A stretch of 64,000 nucleotides of DNA from Saprospiraceae bacterium (lineage in GTDB: Bacteria; Bacteroidota; Bacteroidia; Chitinophagales; Saprospiraceae). The notes under the pieces were generated by a model. That model saw only the letters and a program-made list of their open reading frames with translations, searched no databases and was not told where the DNA came from. Below are positions 18,796-28,153 of this stretch, piece by piece. The stretch spans positions 62,001 through 126,000 of the forward strand of contig JADKAS010000007.1 of the NCBI GenBank assembly GCA_016715245.1. The letters are read 5' to 3'. Position 1 is the stretch's first letter; the number at the start of each line of letters is the position of its first letter. The position numbers were made by a program, and so were the translations under genes.

Positions 18796-19404
18796 TTAGA
18801 AAAATATACTTGCCCGAAAGATTAAATGGTTCCAATAGTTGATGGATAATTTTTCTCCCGTTTCGTTTTGTAGACGGTCAGAAATAAGGCTGTAGCTTAT
18901 ATCCCCGCGAAGTCCGGTATTTTTCAGAATGTTTAGTCGGAATCCGAGTCCCGGTGAAAATGTGAGACCATTGGATACATTTTTTTGAGCTAAGTCATTA
19001 GGATCAACATAGCTGCCATTTAAAGTAAAGCAGTACCCAAGCCCTGCTCTTATAAAAATCGAAGAACGGTTGTTGTTGTATTTTTTAATGTCAATATTGG
19101 TTTCCAGTGTCAGAGGAATTTTTTGCCATTTCAGTAACCTTGTGTTACCTCTTCCGTTTTCGCCCATGTATTGCACGGACGCACCCAACATTATATTCTG
19201 ATGTAATGATTGAAATACAGACAGACCTATTGAAGTAACGGCATAATCTCCTGCACCGGCGCCAAAATGAACCATGGCAACTACTTTAGCCTTGTTGAAG
19301 GGCGAAACAACTTCTTTGGTTTTGTTTGATTTTTGCGCAATTATATTTGCAGACAAGAAGAGAATAACGATCAGGGACATTGATTTTAAAGATAATTTTG
19401 ACAT
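18796..19404 (-). CDS. Porin-like outer-membrane beta-barrel protein
   Basis: A 202-residue protein with a signal peptide ending NIIAQ. The mature chain looks like a small eight-strand barrel: GAGAGDYAVTSIGLSVF, NIMLGASVQYMG, SSIFIRAGLGYCF, LTFSPGLGFRLN and a final HLIFRASIFF with terminal Phe, the usual outer-membrane insertion signal. It fits the broad outer-membrane-protein-beta-barrel family of Bacteroidota, whose members have varied or unknown roles. It lies 11 bp downstream of the ASPIC/VCBS secreted protein gene on the same strand, so the two are probably co-transcribed. Confidence 0.75.
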   Translation of the reverse strand: MSKLSLKSMSLIVILFLSANIIAQKSNKTKEVVSPFNKAKVVAMVHFGAGAGDYAVTSIGLSVFQSLHQNIMLGASVQYMGENGRGNTRLLKWQKIPLTLETNIDIKKYNNNRSSIFIRAGLGYCFTLNGSYVDPNDLAQKNVSNGLTFSPGLGFRLNILKNTGLRGDISYSLISDRLQNETGEKLSINYWNHLIFRASIFF

Positions 19405-19415
19405 TTTTATGTGTT

Positions 19416-21191
19416 TTAAGGGTTAAAAACTATTTTTTTGGTTATGCTCCAAGTTCCGGTCATCACGCTGACCAAATATAATCCCGGGCCTATTTTTAAG
19501 TGATTTAAATCTATACTTTGATGCCAAATTAGGTCTGTAGGTTTATATGTATTTTGATACACTTTTTTTCCTTCCGCATTATATATTTCCAAATATAAAG
19601 TATCGGGGATTTTATTGAAAGTGGCATCAATATCAATATTTGAAGAGGTTGGAACAGGGGAAACCTTACATCGTAAAACAGCATTGTCAAATGAAAGGGT
19701 ACTCGTTGTATTTTCATTTATGTGCAGTAATTGGTTGGGATTTATATTTGTAAAGGTATGTTTAATACCGGATGGCCAGAATATGGTTATGGTATCTACT
19801 ATGTCAGTTTCACCCAGACCAAAATGTAATATACTGCTGTTTTGACTACAATATCCGCTGAGTGATGTAAGTTCTCTTTTTTGAATTCTCCTTTCTCCCG
19901 TGACGACTGACGATATAATTACTTTGGCACCTATGGCTGAATTGTTGGAAACAACCCCTTCAAGTTTTATTTTCAGCCACGAATGTTGATTTCCATCATT
20001 TATCCAAATGCTGTTTGTTGCCAGTGATGCCTGGCTGCTGTTTTTACAATTTGCTATAACAAGATCAATATTTCCATCATTGTTAAGATCGCCCCAGGCA
20101 ACCCCGAAAGAACACTTTGTGGACAAATCGGGAATGCTGTTCAGGTCTTTACTAAAATTACCGGCACCATCATTCTGATATAAAAAATTCTGTATTATTC
20201 CATGGCAAAATCCATTGGTTACAAAAAGATCTGTATCTCCGTCATTGTCAAAATCTGCAAAAGATGCGGAAAAGGAACAACCCAGATCTGATTCAAATAC
20301 ACCTTCCTTTCTTGTAAAAGTTCCATCCCTTTTGTTGATATATAATCTGTTTGTTTGACCTGTAAAAAATCCGGAATTGCAAATGAATACATCCATCCAT
20401 CCATCATTATTGACATCAGCCCAGCTGGCACTCATACTTCCCGAAGCTTCTTCAAGAAGATCTCCGGCTGAAGTTATTTTGGTGAAATTTCCGTTAGCAT
20501 CATTTCTGAAGAGTTCCTTTCTGGTTTGATTTTCATTACAGATAAATAAATCTATATCACCATCATTGTCATAATCAATCCATGTGGAACCTCTGCTGAA
20601 ATTGGTCTCTTTTACCGTAATGTGATGTTGCTGAAGCTGTAAAGTTCCTACTTCATTTTTGTACAGGAAATTATAGTTGTCAGCAAGGTTGTTTCCACTA
20701 TTGCTTACATATAAATCCAGAAAACCATCATTGTCATAGTCACCCCACGTAGCAGATTCTGAGTAAGAAAGGGCATTCATTCGAATGATTTCATATTCAT
20801 TAATACCTTTACTCCTGAATAGAACATTTTTTTTATTATACCATGAGGCAACGAAAATATCAGAAAACCCATCGTTATTCATATCTCCGATGGTTGCCCC
20901 TACAGAGGGATCACTTACGGAATTTGTGATCTCGGCTTGCCGTTCGAAAACTAAATTGCCTTTATTGTAGTACAATAAATCAGGTGCACCTGTGGAAAGC
21001 CCCTGCGTAATGAATATATCTTCCAGCCCATCTTTATTGAAATCGGCAAAGTTGACACTTCTGCTGTCTGATAATGTATGTACAATGTCTCCTTCTGTCA
21101 ACTTTCGAAAAGTGGTTTGTGCGGGTACAAAATGTAAATACATAAAAATGAAAAGTATCAGTACAAACGTGTTTCGTTTAAAAAGATTCAT
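19416..21191 (-). CDS. VCBS/FG-GAP and ASPIC-domain secreted protein with T9SS signal
   Basis: The ATG at 21191 gives a 591-residue protein beginning with a signal peptide (MNLFKRNTFVLILFIFMYL..PAQ). A longer frame back to 21416 would place 75 non-signal residues in front and is rejected. Repeated D-x-D/N-x-DG calcium-loop motifs (ADFNKDGLEDIF, GDYDNDGFLDLY, DYDNDGDIDLF and more) mark about seven FG-GAP/VCBS propeller blades. An ASPIC/UnbV domain follows (GAKVIISSVVTGERR..FWPSG), and the last 75 residues are a T9SS type-A sorting domain ending SITKKIVFNP. The protein is predicted to be exported by the type IX system and to bind calcium; its ligand is unknown. It is divergent from the second kinase/regulator pair. 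Confidence 0.9.
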   Translation of the reverse strand: MNLFKRNTFVLILFIFMYLHFVPAQTTFRKLTEGDIVHTLSDSRSVNFADFNKDGLEDIFITQGLSTGAPDLLYYNKGNLVFERQAEITNSVSDPSVGATIGDMNNDGFSDIFVASWYNKKNVLFRSKGINEYEIIRMNALSYSESATWGDYDNDGFLDLYVSNSGNNLADNYNFLYKNEVGTLQLQQHHITVKETNFSRGSTWIDYDNDGDIDLFICNENQTRKELFRNDANGNFTKITSAGDLLEEASGSMSASWADVNNDGWMDVFICNSGFFTGQTNRLYINKRDGTFTRKEGVFESDLGCSFSASFADFDNDGDTDLFVTNGFCHGIIQNFLYQNDGAGNFSKDLNSIPDLSTKCSFGVAWGDLNNDGNIDLVIANCKNSSQASLATNSIWINDGNQHSWLKIKLEGVVSNNSAIGAKVIISSVVTGERRIQKRELTSLSGYCSQNSSILHFGLGETDIVDTITIFWPSGIKHTFTNINPNQLLHINENTTSTLSFDNAVLRCKVSPVPTSSNIDIDATFNKIPDTLYLEIYNAEGKKVYQNTYKPTDLIWHQSIDLNHLKIGPGLYLVSVMTGTWSITKKIVFNP

Positions 21192-21241
21192 TTTTTTGTT
21201 TTTAAAATGGGGAAATAAAAAATTTGCTTTCAAATAATATC

Positions 21242-21249
21242 CAAAAGTA
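21242..21249 (-). promoter_or_regulatory. Candidate -7 box for the VCBS/ASPIC gene
   Basis: Read on the minus strand this is TACTTTTG, a full match to TAnnTTTG, about 50 bp before the ATG at 21191. It lies inside the longer open frame and so supports the shorter start. No good -33 element was seen. Confidence 0.3.
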
Positions 21250-21425
21250 ATACTATCTCTCAATGGAAAATTTACCTTCAACCATAAAAAGGGTTTTGTC
21301 GTATCGGCAACCTTTACAGGCGAAGAATAACAATTTTTGCAACGATAATGGTAGTTTGTTGGGCGGAATACTTTTTTCATCATGAAGAATAAAACAATCA
21401 TGGAAAAAAACCTCATTTTTGCGCC

Positions 21426-22460
21426 ATGAGTCGAGGTGTACAGAGAGATATTTTACTTTGGTTGATATATTCAATATATCTGCTAATATTACTTTTGCCT
21501 AATCTCATTACACCTGAAAATTCACAACTGTCATGGTCTGAAAAAATTATAAGGGTTTGTCTGATAATTGTATTTTTGTTTCCTTCAAAATTGGCAGTGG
21601 TATATATCGGACTTCCTTCCTTCATTGACAATATAGTGTATAGAGTTGGAAATAGGATTTTTGTGATTGTAAAATTGTTGGCATCAATTATAATAGGCGT
21701 ACTTCTGTATCGGCTTGCCTTGTATTTTTATATATATCCTTATTTATATGAAAAGTCTGCAGAATATGTCCAGTTTTTTTCATTCGGAAGGTTTTTATCA
21801 AACTTTGCAGACCTTACTGTTCCCATGTTGTTTTTTGGTGCGATATGGTTGTACGACGCCAGACGTAAAGCTGACCAGGAAAAAACGGAACTGGAGCTTC
21901 AGTTCTTAAAAAATCAAACAAGTCCACATTTTTTGTTTAATGCATTAAATAGTATTTATGGTCTCGTCCGTAAAAACGACATAAATGCGGCTCAGGCGCT
22001 GTTGAAACTATCGGGAATATTAAGGTATTTGCTGTATGAAACGATGGATCGTAAAATTTTACTTGAAAAGGAACTTGAAGTTGTCGAACGTTATTTGGAC
22101 ATACAAAGACTGCGCTTTGGAAATACCCTTCAACTTACTACCAGTACTACTCAAGAGACAAAACAATTGATGATTTCACCCGGTTTGATACTTCCTTTGT
22201 TGGAGAATGCTTTTAAATTTGGATTTAGTGATCGTTTAAATGGCATTTTTGTTGATTTGGTGTTAGAAATTAAAGAAGACAAAACGTTCAGCATTTTAAT
22301 TTCAAATCACATTTCAGAATCTGAAAAAAATGAAGTTGGCGGATTGGGTCTGCTTAATCTAAAACGACGTCTTGAAATAGAATACCCGGGAACACATCAA
22401 TTTGAATCAAAAATGGAAAATGGAATGTATTTGGCTCACCTGAAACTTGTACTTCAGTGA
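21426..22460 (+). CDS. Membrane sensor histidine kinase (LytS-type) 2
   Basis: A 344-residue sensor kinase with about four membrane helices in residues 1-145 (ILLWLIYSIYLLILLLPNL, IIRVCLIIVFLFPSKLAVV and others) and little extracellular sequence. The cytoplasmic core starts with the conserved LKNQTSPHFLFNALNS, where His168 is the expected phosphorylation site, and ends with an ATPase domain (LILPLLENAFKFGF, then GGLGLLNLKRRLE). Its stop codon overlaps the start of the next gene, a LytTR regulator, so the two form a coupled two-component pair. The signal is unknown. It is transcribed away from the VCBS/ASPIC gene. Confidence 0.9.
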   Translation: MSRGVQRDILLWLIYSIYLLILLLPNLITPENSQLSWSEKIIRVCLIIVFLFPSKLAVVYIGLPSFIDNIVYRVGNRIFVIVKLLASIIIGVLLYRLALYFYIYPYLYEKSAEYVQFFSFGRFLSNFADLTVPMLFFGAIWLYDARRKADQEKTELELQFLKNQTSPHFLFNALNSIYGLVRKNDINAAQALLKLSGILRYLLYETMDRKILLEKELEVVERYLDIQRLRFGNTLQLTTSTTQETKQLMISPGLILPLLENAFKFGFSDRLNGIFVDLVLEIKEDKTFSILISNHISESEKNEVGGLGLLNLKRRLEIEYPGTHQFESKMENGMYLAHLKLVLQ

Positions 22461-23185
22461 TGGACGTCCTTACATGTATCATCGTCGAAGACGAACCGAT
22501 TGCTGCTGAAATCATTGCAGATTATATTTCTCCGGTTCCATTTCTGGAATGTGCTGCCACTTTTACAAACCCCATGCTGGCATTGTCCTGGCTAATGGAA
22601 AACAAAGCAGACGTCATTTTTCTGGATATCAATATGCCGATAATCAAAGGGCACGATTTTATTAGGGCTGCAAAAAAAGATTATCAATATATCATAACCA
22701 CTGCCTATCAGGAATTTGCTGTAGATTCGTATAGCTGGGGGGTAGTAGATTATTTGCTAAAACCTGTCGACTTCGCAAGATTTATGTCCGCTGTTTCTAA
22801 ATTGAAAGGGAAAAATAAAACATCTTCTGAGTCAAAGTCTTTGATGAAAGAAGAGGGTAAACGCTTCTTGTACTTTAATGTTAATAAAAATTTTGTAAAG
22901 GTAAATATTCATGATATTTTGTATGTGGAAAGTATCAGAGATTATATTAAAATCGTAACAGATCATCAAACTGTAATGACAAAAGGCAAATTGTCTGACC
23001 TGGAAACGTCTTTTAGAGAAGTTGGAATTATCAGAATTCACCGATCATTAATGATTAATATTCATAAAATAGATTCATTTAACCTCAATGAAGTATATAT
23101 CAATGGGGTTTCATTGCCAATTGGAAGACAATATAAAGAATTGTTCAGCCAAATAATGGAAAATTTTATAAGACGAGGGAAATAA
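22460..23185 (+). CDS. LytTR-family response regulator 2
   Basis: The ATG at 22460 overlaps the kinase stop (TGATG arrangement); a GTG one codon earlier is possible. The 241-residue product has a receiver domain with CIIVEDEP, Asp56 in FLDINMP as the phosphorylation site, TTAYQEFAVDS and LLKPVD, then a LytTR DNA-binding domain with ILYVESIRDYIKI and IIRIHRSLMIN. It is the partner of the preceding kinase. The pair resembles the many LytS/LytTR pairs of Bacteroidota that tune cell-envelope or adaptation genes; targets are not evident. Confidence 0.93.
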   Translation: MDVLTCIIVEDEPIAAEIIADYISPVPFLECAATFTNPMLALSWLMENKADVIFLDINMPIIKGHDFIRAAKKDYQYIITTAYQEFAVDSYSWGVVDYLLKPVDFARFMSAVSKLKGKNKTSSESKSLMKEEGKRFLYFNVNKNFVKVNIHDILYVESIRDYIKIVTDHQTVMTKGKLSDLETSFREVGIIRIHRSLMINIHKIDSFNLNEVYINGVSLPIGRQYKELFSQIMENFIRRGK

Positions 23186-23365
23186 TCGTTTTTAACTTAA
23201 TACATTTGATAAGGTAGAATTGTACCATCAGATATAAAAATTGTGATAAAACTAACAAATATTATTTTTGTAACGTCTTTAGAGGTACAGGTGGAAAAGA
23301 AACTTTTATTTTTATAAATGAAGCCTGTTTTATACTTGGTTTTATAGTCACCAAAAAATAGAAAA

Positions 23366-23704
23366 ATGCAAAATTTGAGTATCCTGTTATGTTTTGGAAT
23401 GATGTTCCTGTTTACTTGTACACATCATGAAACAAATGAAACGGACTGTACATCAACTATACTGAAGCAATACAAAATGGTGCCCTTTACAGGCCAAACA
23501 AATTATTGTGAATCATTGGTTTTGTACGAATATCAGGACCAGCCATATTTTGTATATGATTGTTGTGTCTGTGATCTTATTCCCAATCCTGTTGATTGTG
23601 ATAATCAATCTTATTGTCTAACCAATGGCGAGTATGATGAAAATAAATGTCAGTTGTTTTTTGAAAAGAGCAGGAGGATAGGTGTTGTTGGTGTTTTGGA
23701 ATAA
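23366..23704 (+). CDS. Small cysteine-containing lipoprotein, unknown
   Basis: A 112-residue frame with a hydrophobic N-terminus (LSILLCFGMMFLFTCTHH). FLFTC is a plausible lipobox, so the mature protein may be lipid-anchored at Cys18. The mature part holds further cysteines, including DCCVCD and DCDNQSYC, which could form disulfides or bind metal. No family is recognised. It stands alone, 180 bp after the LytTR regulator. The composition is ordinary for coding DNA of this window, but the call rests on the signal sequence only. Confidence 0.55.
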   Translation: MQNLSILLCFGMMFLFTCTHHETNETDCTSTILKQYKMVPFTGQTNYCESLVLYEYQDQPYFVYDCCVCDLIPNPVDCDNQSYCLTNGEYDENKCQLFFEKSRRIGVVGVLE

Positions 23705-23803
23705 GTATTTTATTTACGCAAAAATAATTATACATAAAATGTCAAAATTTTTACACAGTAATACAGTATAGTTTTGGTCTAGAAGATTTTAATCCTTCAC
23801 AAA

Positions 23804-23834
23804 ATAAAAAAGTCCCGTCTTTGAGGACGGGACT
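23804..23834 (-). terminator. Intrinsic terminator of the Bax-inhibitor-like gene
   Basis: Perfect 9-bp arms AGTCCCGTC (23811-23819) and GACGGGACT (23826-23834) with a 6-base loop. On the minus strand the hairpin is followed by a T tract (23804-23810). It lies 40 bp after the stop of the minus-strand gene at 23875. Confidence 0.85.
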
Positions 23835-23874
23835 AAATTTGTTTGGTTTCGTTTTGAATTTTATGAAAAGGTGT

Positions 23875-24630
23875 TTAGTCTCTGTTGAGTTTAGATAATA
23901 GTCTGAGAAATTCCACATACAACCACACAAGTGTGACCATAAGACCAAGGGCACAAAACCACTCCATATATTTTGGTGCTCCGTGCTCCTGCGCTTTATC
24001 AAAATTATCAAAGTCAAGAAGCAGATTAAAAGCTGCAATTCCAATGATGACAACACTGATTCCTATTCCCATCAACCCTCCTTCATGCAGATAAGGGACA
24101 GTCATGCCAAAAAAACTGCCCACAAAACTGAAAAGATAAACTACAAATACGGCACCTGTAGCCATGACTATACCTGACTTCAGTTTTTCCGTTACAGGAA
24201 TCAAACCTGTTTTATAAATGACAAGCATAGTAAATAATGTTCCAAAGGTAAGACCAACGGCCTGGACTATTATACCATCCATCATAGTGGCAAAAGCTGC
24301 AGACAGTGAACCTAGAAATAAACCTTCAAACATGGCGTACACCGGAGCGGAAACAGCAGATGTATGTGGTTTGAATGTGGCTACCAAAACAGCAATCAAG
24401 CCTCCTACTGCACCACTGATCATTAAAAATGAAGATGGCATGACATAACTTGCTGCAGAAGTAAGCAGCAGAATACTAAATAATATCAGGGTTTTATTGA
24501 CAGCCCCTGCAACAGTCGCGGTTTCAGTTAAAACACCTGCAGAATTTGTGGACATAGTTTGAGCACTCTGTATAAACCTTTCTTCATTCATTACAGGATT
24601 TTTTGATTCAAAAAAGGATTTATTTGCCAT
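23875..24630 (-). CDS. Bax inhibitor-1 / YccA family membrane protein
   Basis: A 251-residue integral membrane protein with a cytoplasmic N-terminal tail (about residues 1-45) and seven hydrophobic helices. Family-typical features include APVYAMFEGLFLGSLS near the second to third helices, a GFTFGTL-type glycine-rich helix (here GLTFGTLFTML), and a final DFDNFDKAQEHGAPKYMEW..LGLMVTLVWLYVEFLRLL, which matches the conserved C-terminal half of bacterial BI-1/YccA proteins. Relatives conduct calcium or affect stress responses and proteolysis; the bacterial role is not settled. The gene is monocistronic, with a strong terminator after it and a divergent polyprenyl synthase gene upstream. Confidence 0.88.
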   Translation of the reverse strand: MANKSFFESKNPVMNEERFIQSAQTMSTNSAGVLTETATVAGAVNKTLILFSILLLTSAASYVMPSSFLMISGAVGGLIAVLVATFKPHTSAVSAPVYAMFEGLFLGSLSAAFATMMDGIIVQAVGLTFGTLFTMLVIYKTGLIPVTEKLKSGIVMATGAVFVVYLFSFVGSFFGMTVPYLHEGGLMGIGISVVIIGIAAFNLLLDFDNFDKAQEHGAPKYMEWFCALGLMVTLVWLYVEFLRLLSKLNRD

Positions 24631-24717
24631 TGTATAATTTAAAAAGTGAATTTAAATGACAATAGTAAAACAAATATGTAAGGTAACATAAAAAAATGTA
24701 AAAATTATTTACTGACA

Positions 24718-24746
24718 TTGCTATTGATAATATTTACGTACTTTAG
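24718..24746 (+). promoter_or_regulatory. Candidate promoter of the polyprenyl synthase operon
   Basis: TTG at 24718-24720 and TACTTTAG at 24739-24746, spaced 18 bp, fit the Bacteroidota -33/-7 pattern with one mismatch in the -7 box. It ends about 44 bp before the ATG at 24790. Confidence 0.35.
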
Positions 24747-24789
24747 CGTTTTCTTTATTAACAAGTAAATTGCAGGTACCATAAACCGT

Positions 24790-25765
24790 ATGTCCGTCAG
24801 TTTGGAAAATATTAAAGCACCGGTAGCCAAAGAATTAATACTCTTTGAAAAACATTTTAAAGATAGTATGAAAAGTTCAGCACCTCTGCTGGATAAAATT
24901 ACGTATTATATTGTTCAGAAAAAAGGAAAACAGATTCGCCCTATTCTGGTGTTTCTTTCGGCAAAAATGTGTGGAAATATCAACGATTCCACGTATGTAG
25001 GCGCTTCATTGGTGGAATTGTTGCACACCGCCACACTCGTTCATGACGATGTAGTCGATGATTCGTATGAAAGAAGGGGATTTTTTTCTGTAAATGCACT
25101 TTGGAAAAATAAAATTGCCGTTCTGGTCGGAGATTATCTTCTCTCTCAAGGTATGAATATCGCTCTGGAATCTCAGAATTACCATCATCTCCATACAGTT
25201 TCCAAAGCCATAAAACAAATGGCAGAAGGCGAACTGATACAAATTGAAAAAGCCAGAAAACTCGATATAAAAGAAGATATTTATTTTGATATTATAGGTA
25301 AAAAAACAGCCTCCCTTATTGCTGCAGCCTGCGCAGTAGGTGCTTCTTCAACCAATGATGATCCGACAATAAAAAATAAATTCTGGTCACTGGGAGAAAA
25401 ACTTGGTATTTCTTTTCAGATAAAAGACGATTTGTTTGACTACGGAGATGATAACATCGGCAAACCAAGAGGTATTGATATTAAAGAGAAAAAAAATGAC
25501 ACTTCCTCTTATTTATGCATTGCAGCAAGCCGACAGCGGACTGAGAAAAAAAATCATCAATTATATTAAAAATGAATCGACCAACGAAACAAGGATCAGA
25601 GAAGTTATTTCTTTTGTCAAAGATTACGGGGGATTAGAATATGCTGAAAAGGCGATGTTGTCCTATCAGGAACAAGCCATCGGACTGCTGAAAGAATTTG
25701 AACCTTCAGAAACAAGATCTGCCTTTGAATCTCTTGTGTTTTTTGTCACCAAAAGAAATCTTTGA
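24790..25765 (+). CDS. Polyprenyl diphosphate synthase (one-base frameshift)
   Basis: The enzyme extends an allylic diphosphate with isopentenyl diphosphate, probably for the quinone side chain or lipid carriers. The first frame stops at 25569; the true C-terminus continues in the next frame to 25765. One A too many in the A8 run at 25489-25496 explains the break; with seven A the protein is 324 residues, the normal family length. Both aspartate-rich motifs are present: HDDVVDD (about residues 81-87) and DDLFDYGDD (about 216-224), with GKQIRP near the N-terminus for diphosphate binding. The break falls after all catalytic motifs. It starts a plus-strand cluster with a TetR gene 3 bp later. 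Sequencing error or slippage on A8 are both possible. Confidence 0.85.
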
Positions 25766-25768
25766 TCG

Positions 25769-26440
25769 GTGAAAGAGGATAAAAAAATAAAAAAGGAACA
25801 GTTTATCATCGAAAGTGCTGAAAGGGTTTTTGAAAAAGTAGGTTTCAAAAATGCAAAAATGGATGACATCGCTGCCGCAGCAGGGATAACAAAGGTTACC
25901 TTGTACAGTTATTTTCAATCTAAGGAAAATCTGTATCTCGCCATTACATACAATGCGCTGTCAGCGCTTAATGAAGTATATCTGCAGACCATTAAAAAAA
26001 ACGAGACCAACAGTGGAATGGTCTGTACACTGGCCTTACTGGAAACCTTTATGGACTTTTGCGAAAAACATTATTTTTATTCAGAAGTATTGCTGGAATA
26101 TTTTGCTTTGATCCGTTCTACATCTGCCGGCAAAAATGCTGATAAAATGACAGACGCAGCCAAAGACAGTGCCTATTACCATAAGCTACAAGAATTGCAT
26201 AACCTGCCTTTTAAATGGACCGTCCGGGAAATTGAAAGAGGGAAAAAAGACGGAAGTATCCGCACACATCTGGATTCTATGTTGTGTACTTTGCACGGCT
26301 GGACAGTTGTCATAGGGTATGTAAAAATTTTATCTGCATCGGGGGATAATGCTACGCCACTTTTTAAAGTAAACTTAAAAGAATTAAAAAAAGTGCATCT
26401 TAAGATGGCTGAAATTATGTTTGGCGTTGACATTTTATAA
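25769..26440 (+). CDS. TetR/AcrR-family transcriptional regulator
   Basis: A 223-residue regulator starting with GTG at 25769, three bases after the polyprenyl synthase stop; no ATG lies before the DNA-binding domain, so GTG is required. Residues about 12-58 form the helix-turn-helix: AERVFEKVGF, MDDIAAAAGITKVTLYSYF, SKENLYLAI. The remaining helical part (about 75-215) is the usual variable ligand-binding and dimerisation domain. Its ligand and targets cannot be told. Tight spacing suggests it is translated from the same message as the prenyl synthase, followed after 45 bp by NAD kinase. Confidence 0.88.
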   Translation: MKEDKKIKKEQFIIESAERVFEKVGFKNAKMDDIAAAAGITKVTLYSYFQSKENLYLAITYNALSALNEVYLQTIKKNETNSGMVCTLALLETFMDFCEKHYFYSEVLLEYFALIRSTSAGKNADKMTDAAKDSAYYHKLQELHNLPFKWTVREIERGKKDGSIRTHLDSMLCTLHGWTVVIGYVKILSASGDNATPLFKVNLKELKKVHLKMAEIMFGVDIL

Positions 26441-26485
26441 TTTGATTTTCGAGTAAATTTTTTTACCTCAAAGAATAAATAAACC

Positions 26486-27370
26486 ATGACAATATTTTTA
26501 TTTGGCAGAAAATTAAAAGATGAAAACGAACTGCATTACGTCAGGCAGGTCTTTGAATTTATGACAAATCAAAAAATTGAGGTAGGAGTATATAAATCGT
26601 TTTTGAAGGAATTACAAATCCTTGGTTTAAAACCCGAAGGCATTAAAATCATTGCCACCAAAAAAGAATTATTGGCATTATCACCAAAAGTTGCCATAAC
26701 AATGGGCGGGGACGGCACTATCCTCCAGGCAGCCGCTTTTATTCAGGATTGTAAAATTCCGGTTTTGGGTATTAATCTGGGCAGGCTTGGTTTTCTGGCG
26801 AGTGCAGATAAAAACCATATTTTAAAAGCTTTAAAACAAGTTGTCGGTAACAAATTTTCAATTGAAGAAAGATCTTTGCTGAAACTTGAATGCAATAAAA
26901 ATTTATTTGCAGATTTTCCTTATGCACTAAATGATTTCACGCTTCACAAAAGGGATAATTCGAGCATGATTACCATTCACGTGTTTGTCGATGGTGTATT
27001 ATTGAATGCGTATTGGGCTGATGGTATCATTATAAGTACGCCAACAGGTTCTACAGGCTATTCTTTGAGTTGCGGCGGACCTATTGTGTTTCCTGATTCA
27101 TCAAATTTTATCATCACTGCCGTGGCTCCGCACAATCTTAATGTCAGGCCCATTGTTTTATCTGATACACACAAGATTGCGGTCAGAGTGGAGGGAAGGT
27201 CAGACAATTTTATGTGCACGCTGGATGGAAGATATGAAACCGTAACTTCCGAATACCTCATTGAGATAAGCAAAGCGGAATTTAATTTTGGAATGGTAAG
27301 ATTGGACGGACAACAATTTATGAAAACGATGAGTGAAAAACTTTGGTGGGGAATGGATAAACGCAATTGA
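26486..27370 (+). CDS. nadK: NAD kinase
   Basis: A 294-residue cytoplasmic enzyme that phosphorylates NAD to NADP. The glycine-rich GGDGTILQAA motif (about residues 73-82) holds the catalytic Asp. It is followed by GINLGRLGFLAS, the conserved LNDFTLHKR (ALNDF), and the NAD-binding loop TPTGSTGYSLSCGGPI. Length and motif order are normal for bacterial NadK. The stop codon is one base before the ATG of the cyclase-family gene, so they are probably co-expressed. Confidence 0.95.
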   Translation: MTIFLFGRKLKDENELHYVRQVFEFMTNQKIEVGVYKSFLKELQILGLKPEGIKIIATKKELLALSPKVAITMGGDGTILQAAAFIQDCKIPVLGINLGRLGFLASADKNHILKALKQVVGNKFSIEERSLLKLECNKNLFADFPYALNDFTLHKRDNSSMITIHVFVDGVLLNAYWADGIIISTPTGSTGYSLSCGGPIVFPDSSNFIITAVAPHNLNVRPIVLSDTHKIAVRVEGRSDNFMCTLDGRYETVTSEYLIEISKAEFNFGMVRLDGQQFMKTMSEKLWWGMDKRN

Positions 27371-27371
27371 T

Positions 27372-28121
27372 ATGAAAGCAGAAATTCAGCTTAAAAATAC
27401 CACATACTCGGTAGATTTTGATAACGGAACAGATATTTCGATTCCTCTGGTCCCCGGAAAAATGACACCTAACTGTTTTTACGCTCCTTTTTTTGATGCA
27501 AAACCTTTTACGTCCGGAGATTTTACCGGTTCTGTTAAAAAAGGGGCACCGGTCAATTTTTTTAACGTATTTATCAATCCGCACGGTAACGGAACCCATA
27601 CGGACTGTGTGGGGCATATCATTGAAGAACCGGTGACCATCAACAAGAGTCTTACTCAGTTTTTATTTTTCGGGGAGGTAATCAGTGTATTTCCGCAATT
27701 ACTGCCCGACGGGGACAAAGTGATTACCAGAGAAAATCTGGAAATGATGGGAAGGAAATATGAAACGGAGGTACTGATATTAAGAACACTGCCTAATGAT
27801 GATGGTAAGAGAGAAAAAAATTATTCCGGAACCAATCCGCCTTATGTCGATAAAGGAGCCGTGGAACTTATTAATGAATGGAATATTAAACATTTGGTGC
27901 TGGATCTGCCGAGTGTGGACAAAGAAGAAGACGGAGGAAAACTTTTGGGCCATAAAACATTCTGGGCCACTGAAACCGGTTGGGATTTTTCCAAAACCAT
28001 AACAGAACTGGTTTATATTCCCGAAAAACTGAAGGATGGTTTGTATTTTGTACAGTTTTCCATCATAAGTTTGGAAATAGATGTAAGTCCCTCCAAATTG
28101 ATTTTGTATCCGGTGGAGTGA
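27372..28121 (+). CDS. Cyclase-family metal-dependent hydrolase (KynB-like)
   Basis: The ATG at 27372 follows the NAD kinase stop by one base; a longer frame from 27333 overlapping nadK is rejected. The 249-residue protein carries a motif of the cyclase/kynurenine-formamidase family around residues 71-82, HGNGTHTDCVGH (family form HxGTHxDxPxH), whose His and Asp bind the metal ion. RTLPND and a C-terminal LVLDLPSVDKEEDGG region also fit the fold. Family members hydrolyse arylformamides or related bonds; the substrate here is not evident. Cys replaces the first variable position and Val-Gly the usual Pro in the motif. Its pairing with nadK hints at tryptophan/NAD metabolism, but that is inference. 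Confidence 0.8.
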   Translation: MKAEIQLKNTTYSVDFDNGTDISIPLVPGKMTPNCFYAPFFDAKPFTSGDFTGSVKKGAPVNFFNVFINPHGNGTHTDCVGHIIEEPVTINKSLTQFLFFGEVISVFPQLLPDGDKVITRENLEMMGRKYETEVLILRTLPNDDGKREKNYSGTNPPYVDKGAVELINEWNIKHLVLDLPSVDKEEDGGKLLGHKTFWATETGWDFSKTITELVYIPEKLKDGLYFVQFSIISLEIDVSPSKLILYPVE

Positions 28122-28153
28122 TCTGAAAATAATGTGGTCTGAAAGGGAAGATT

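Noticed and set aside
19416..21416. 666-residue version of the VCBS/ASPIC protein
   Set aside because: The extra 75 N-terminal residues precede a perfect signal peptide and overlap a -7 box; the start at 21191 is better.
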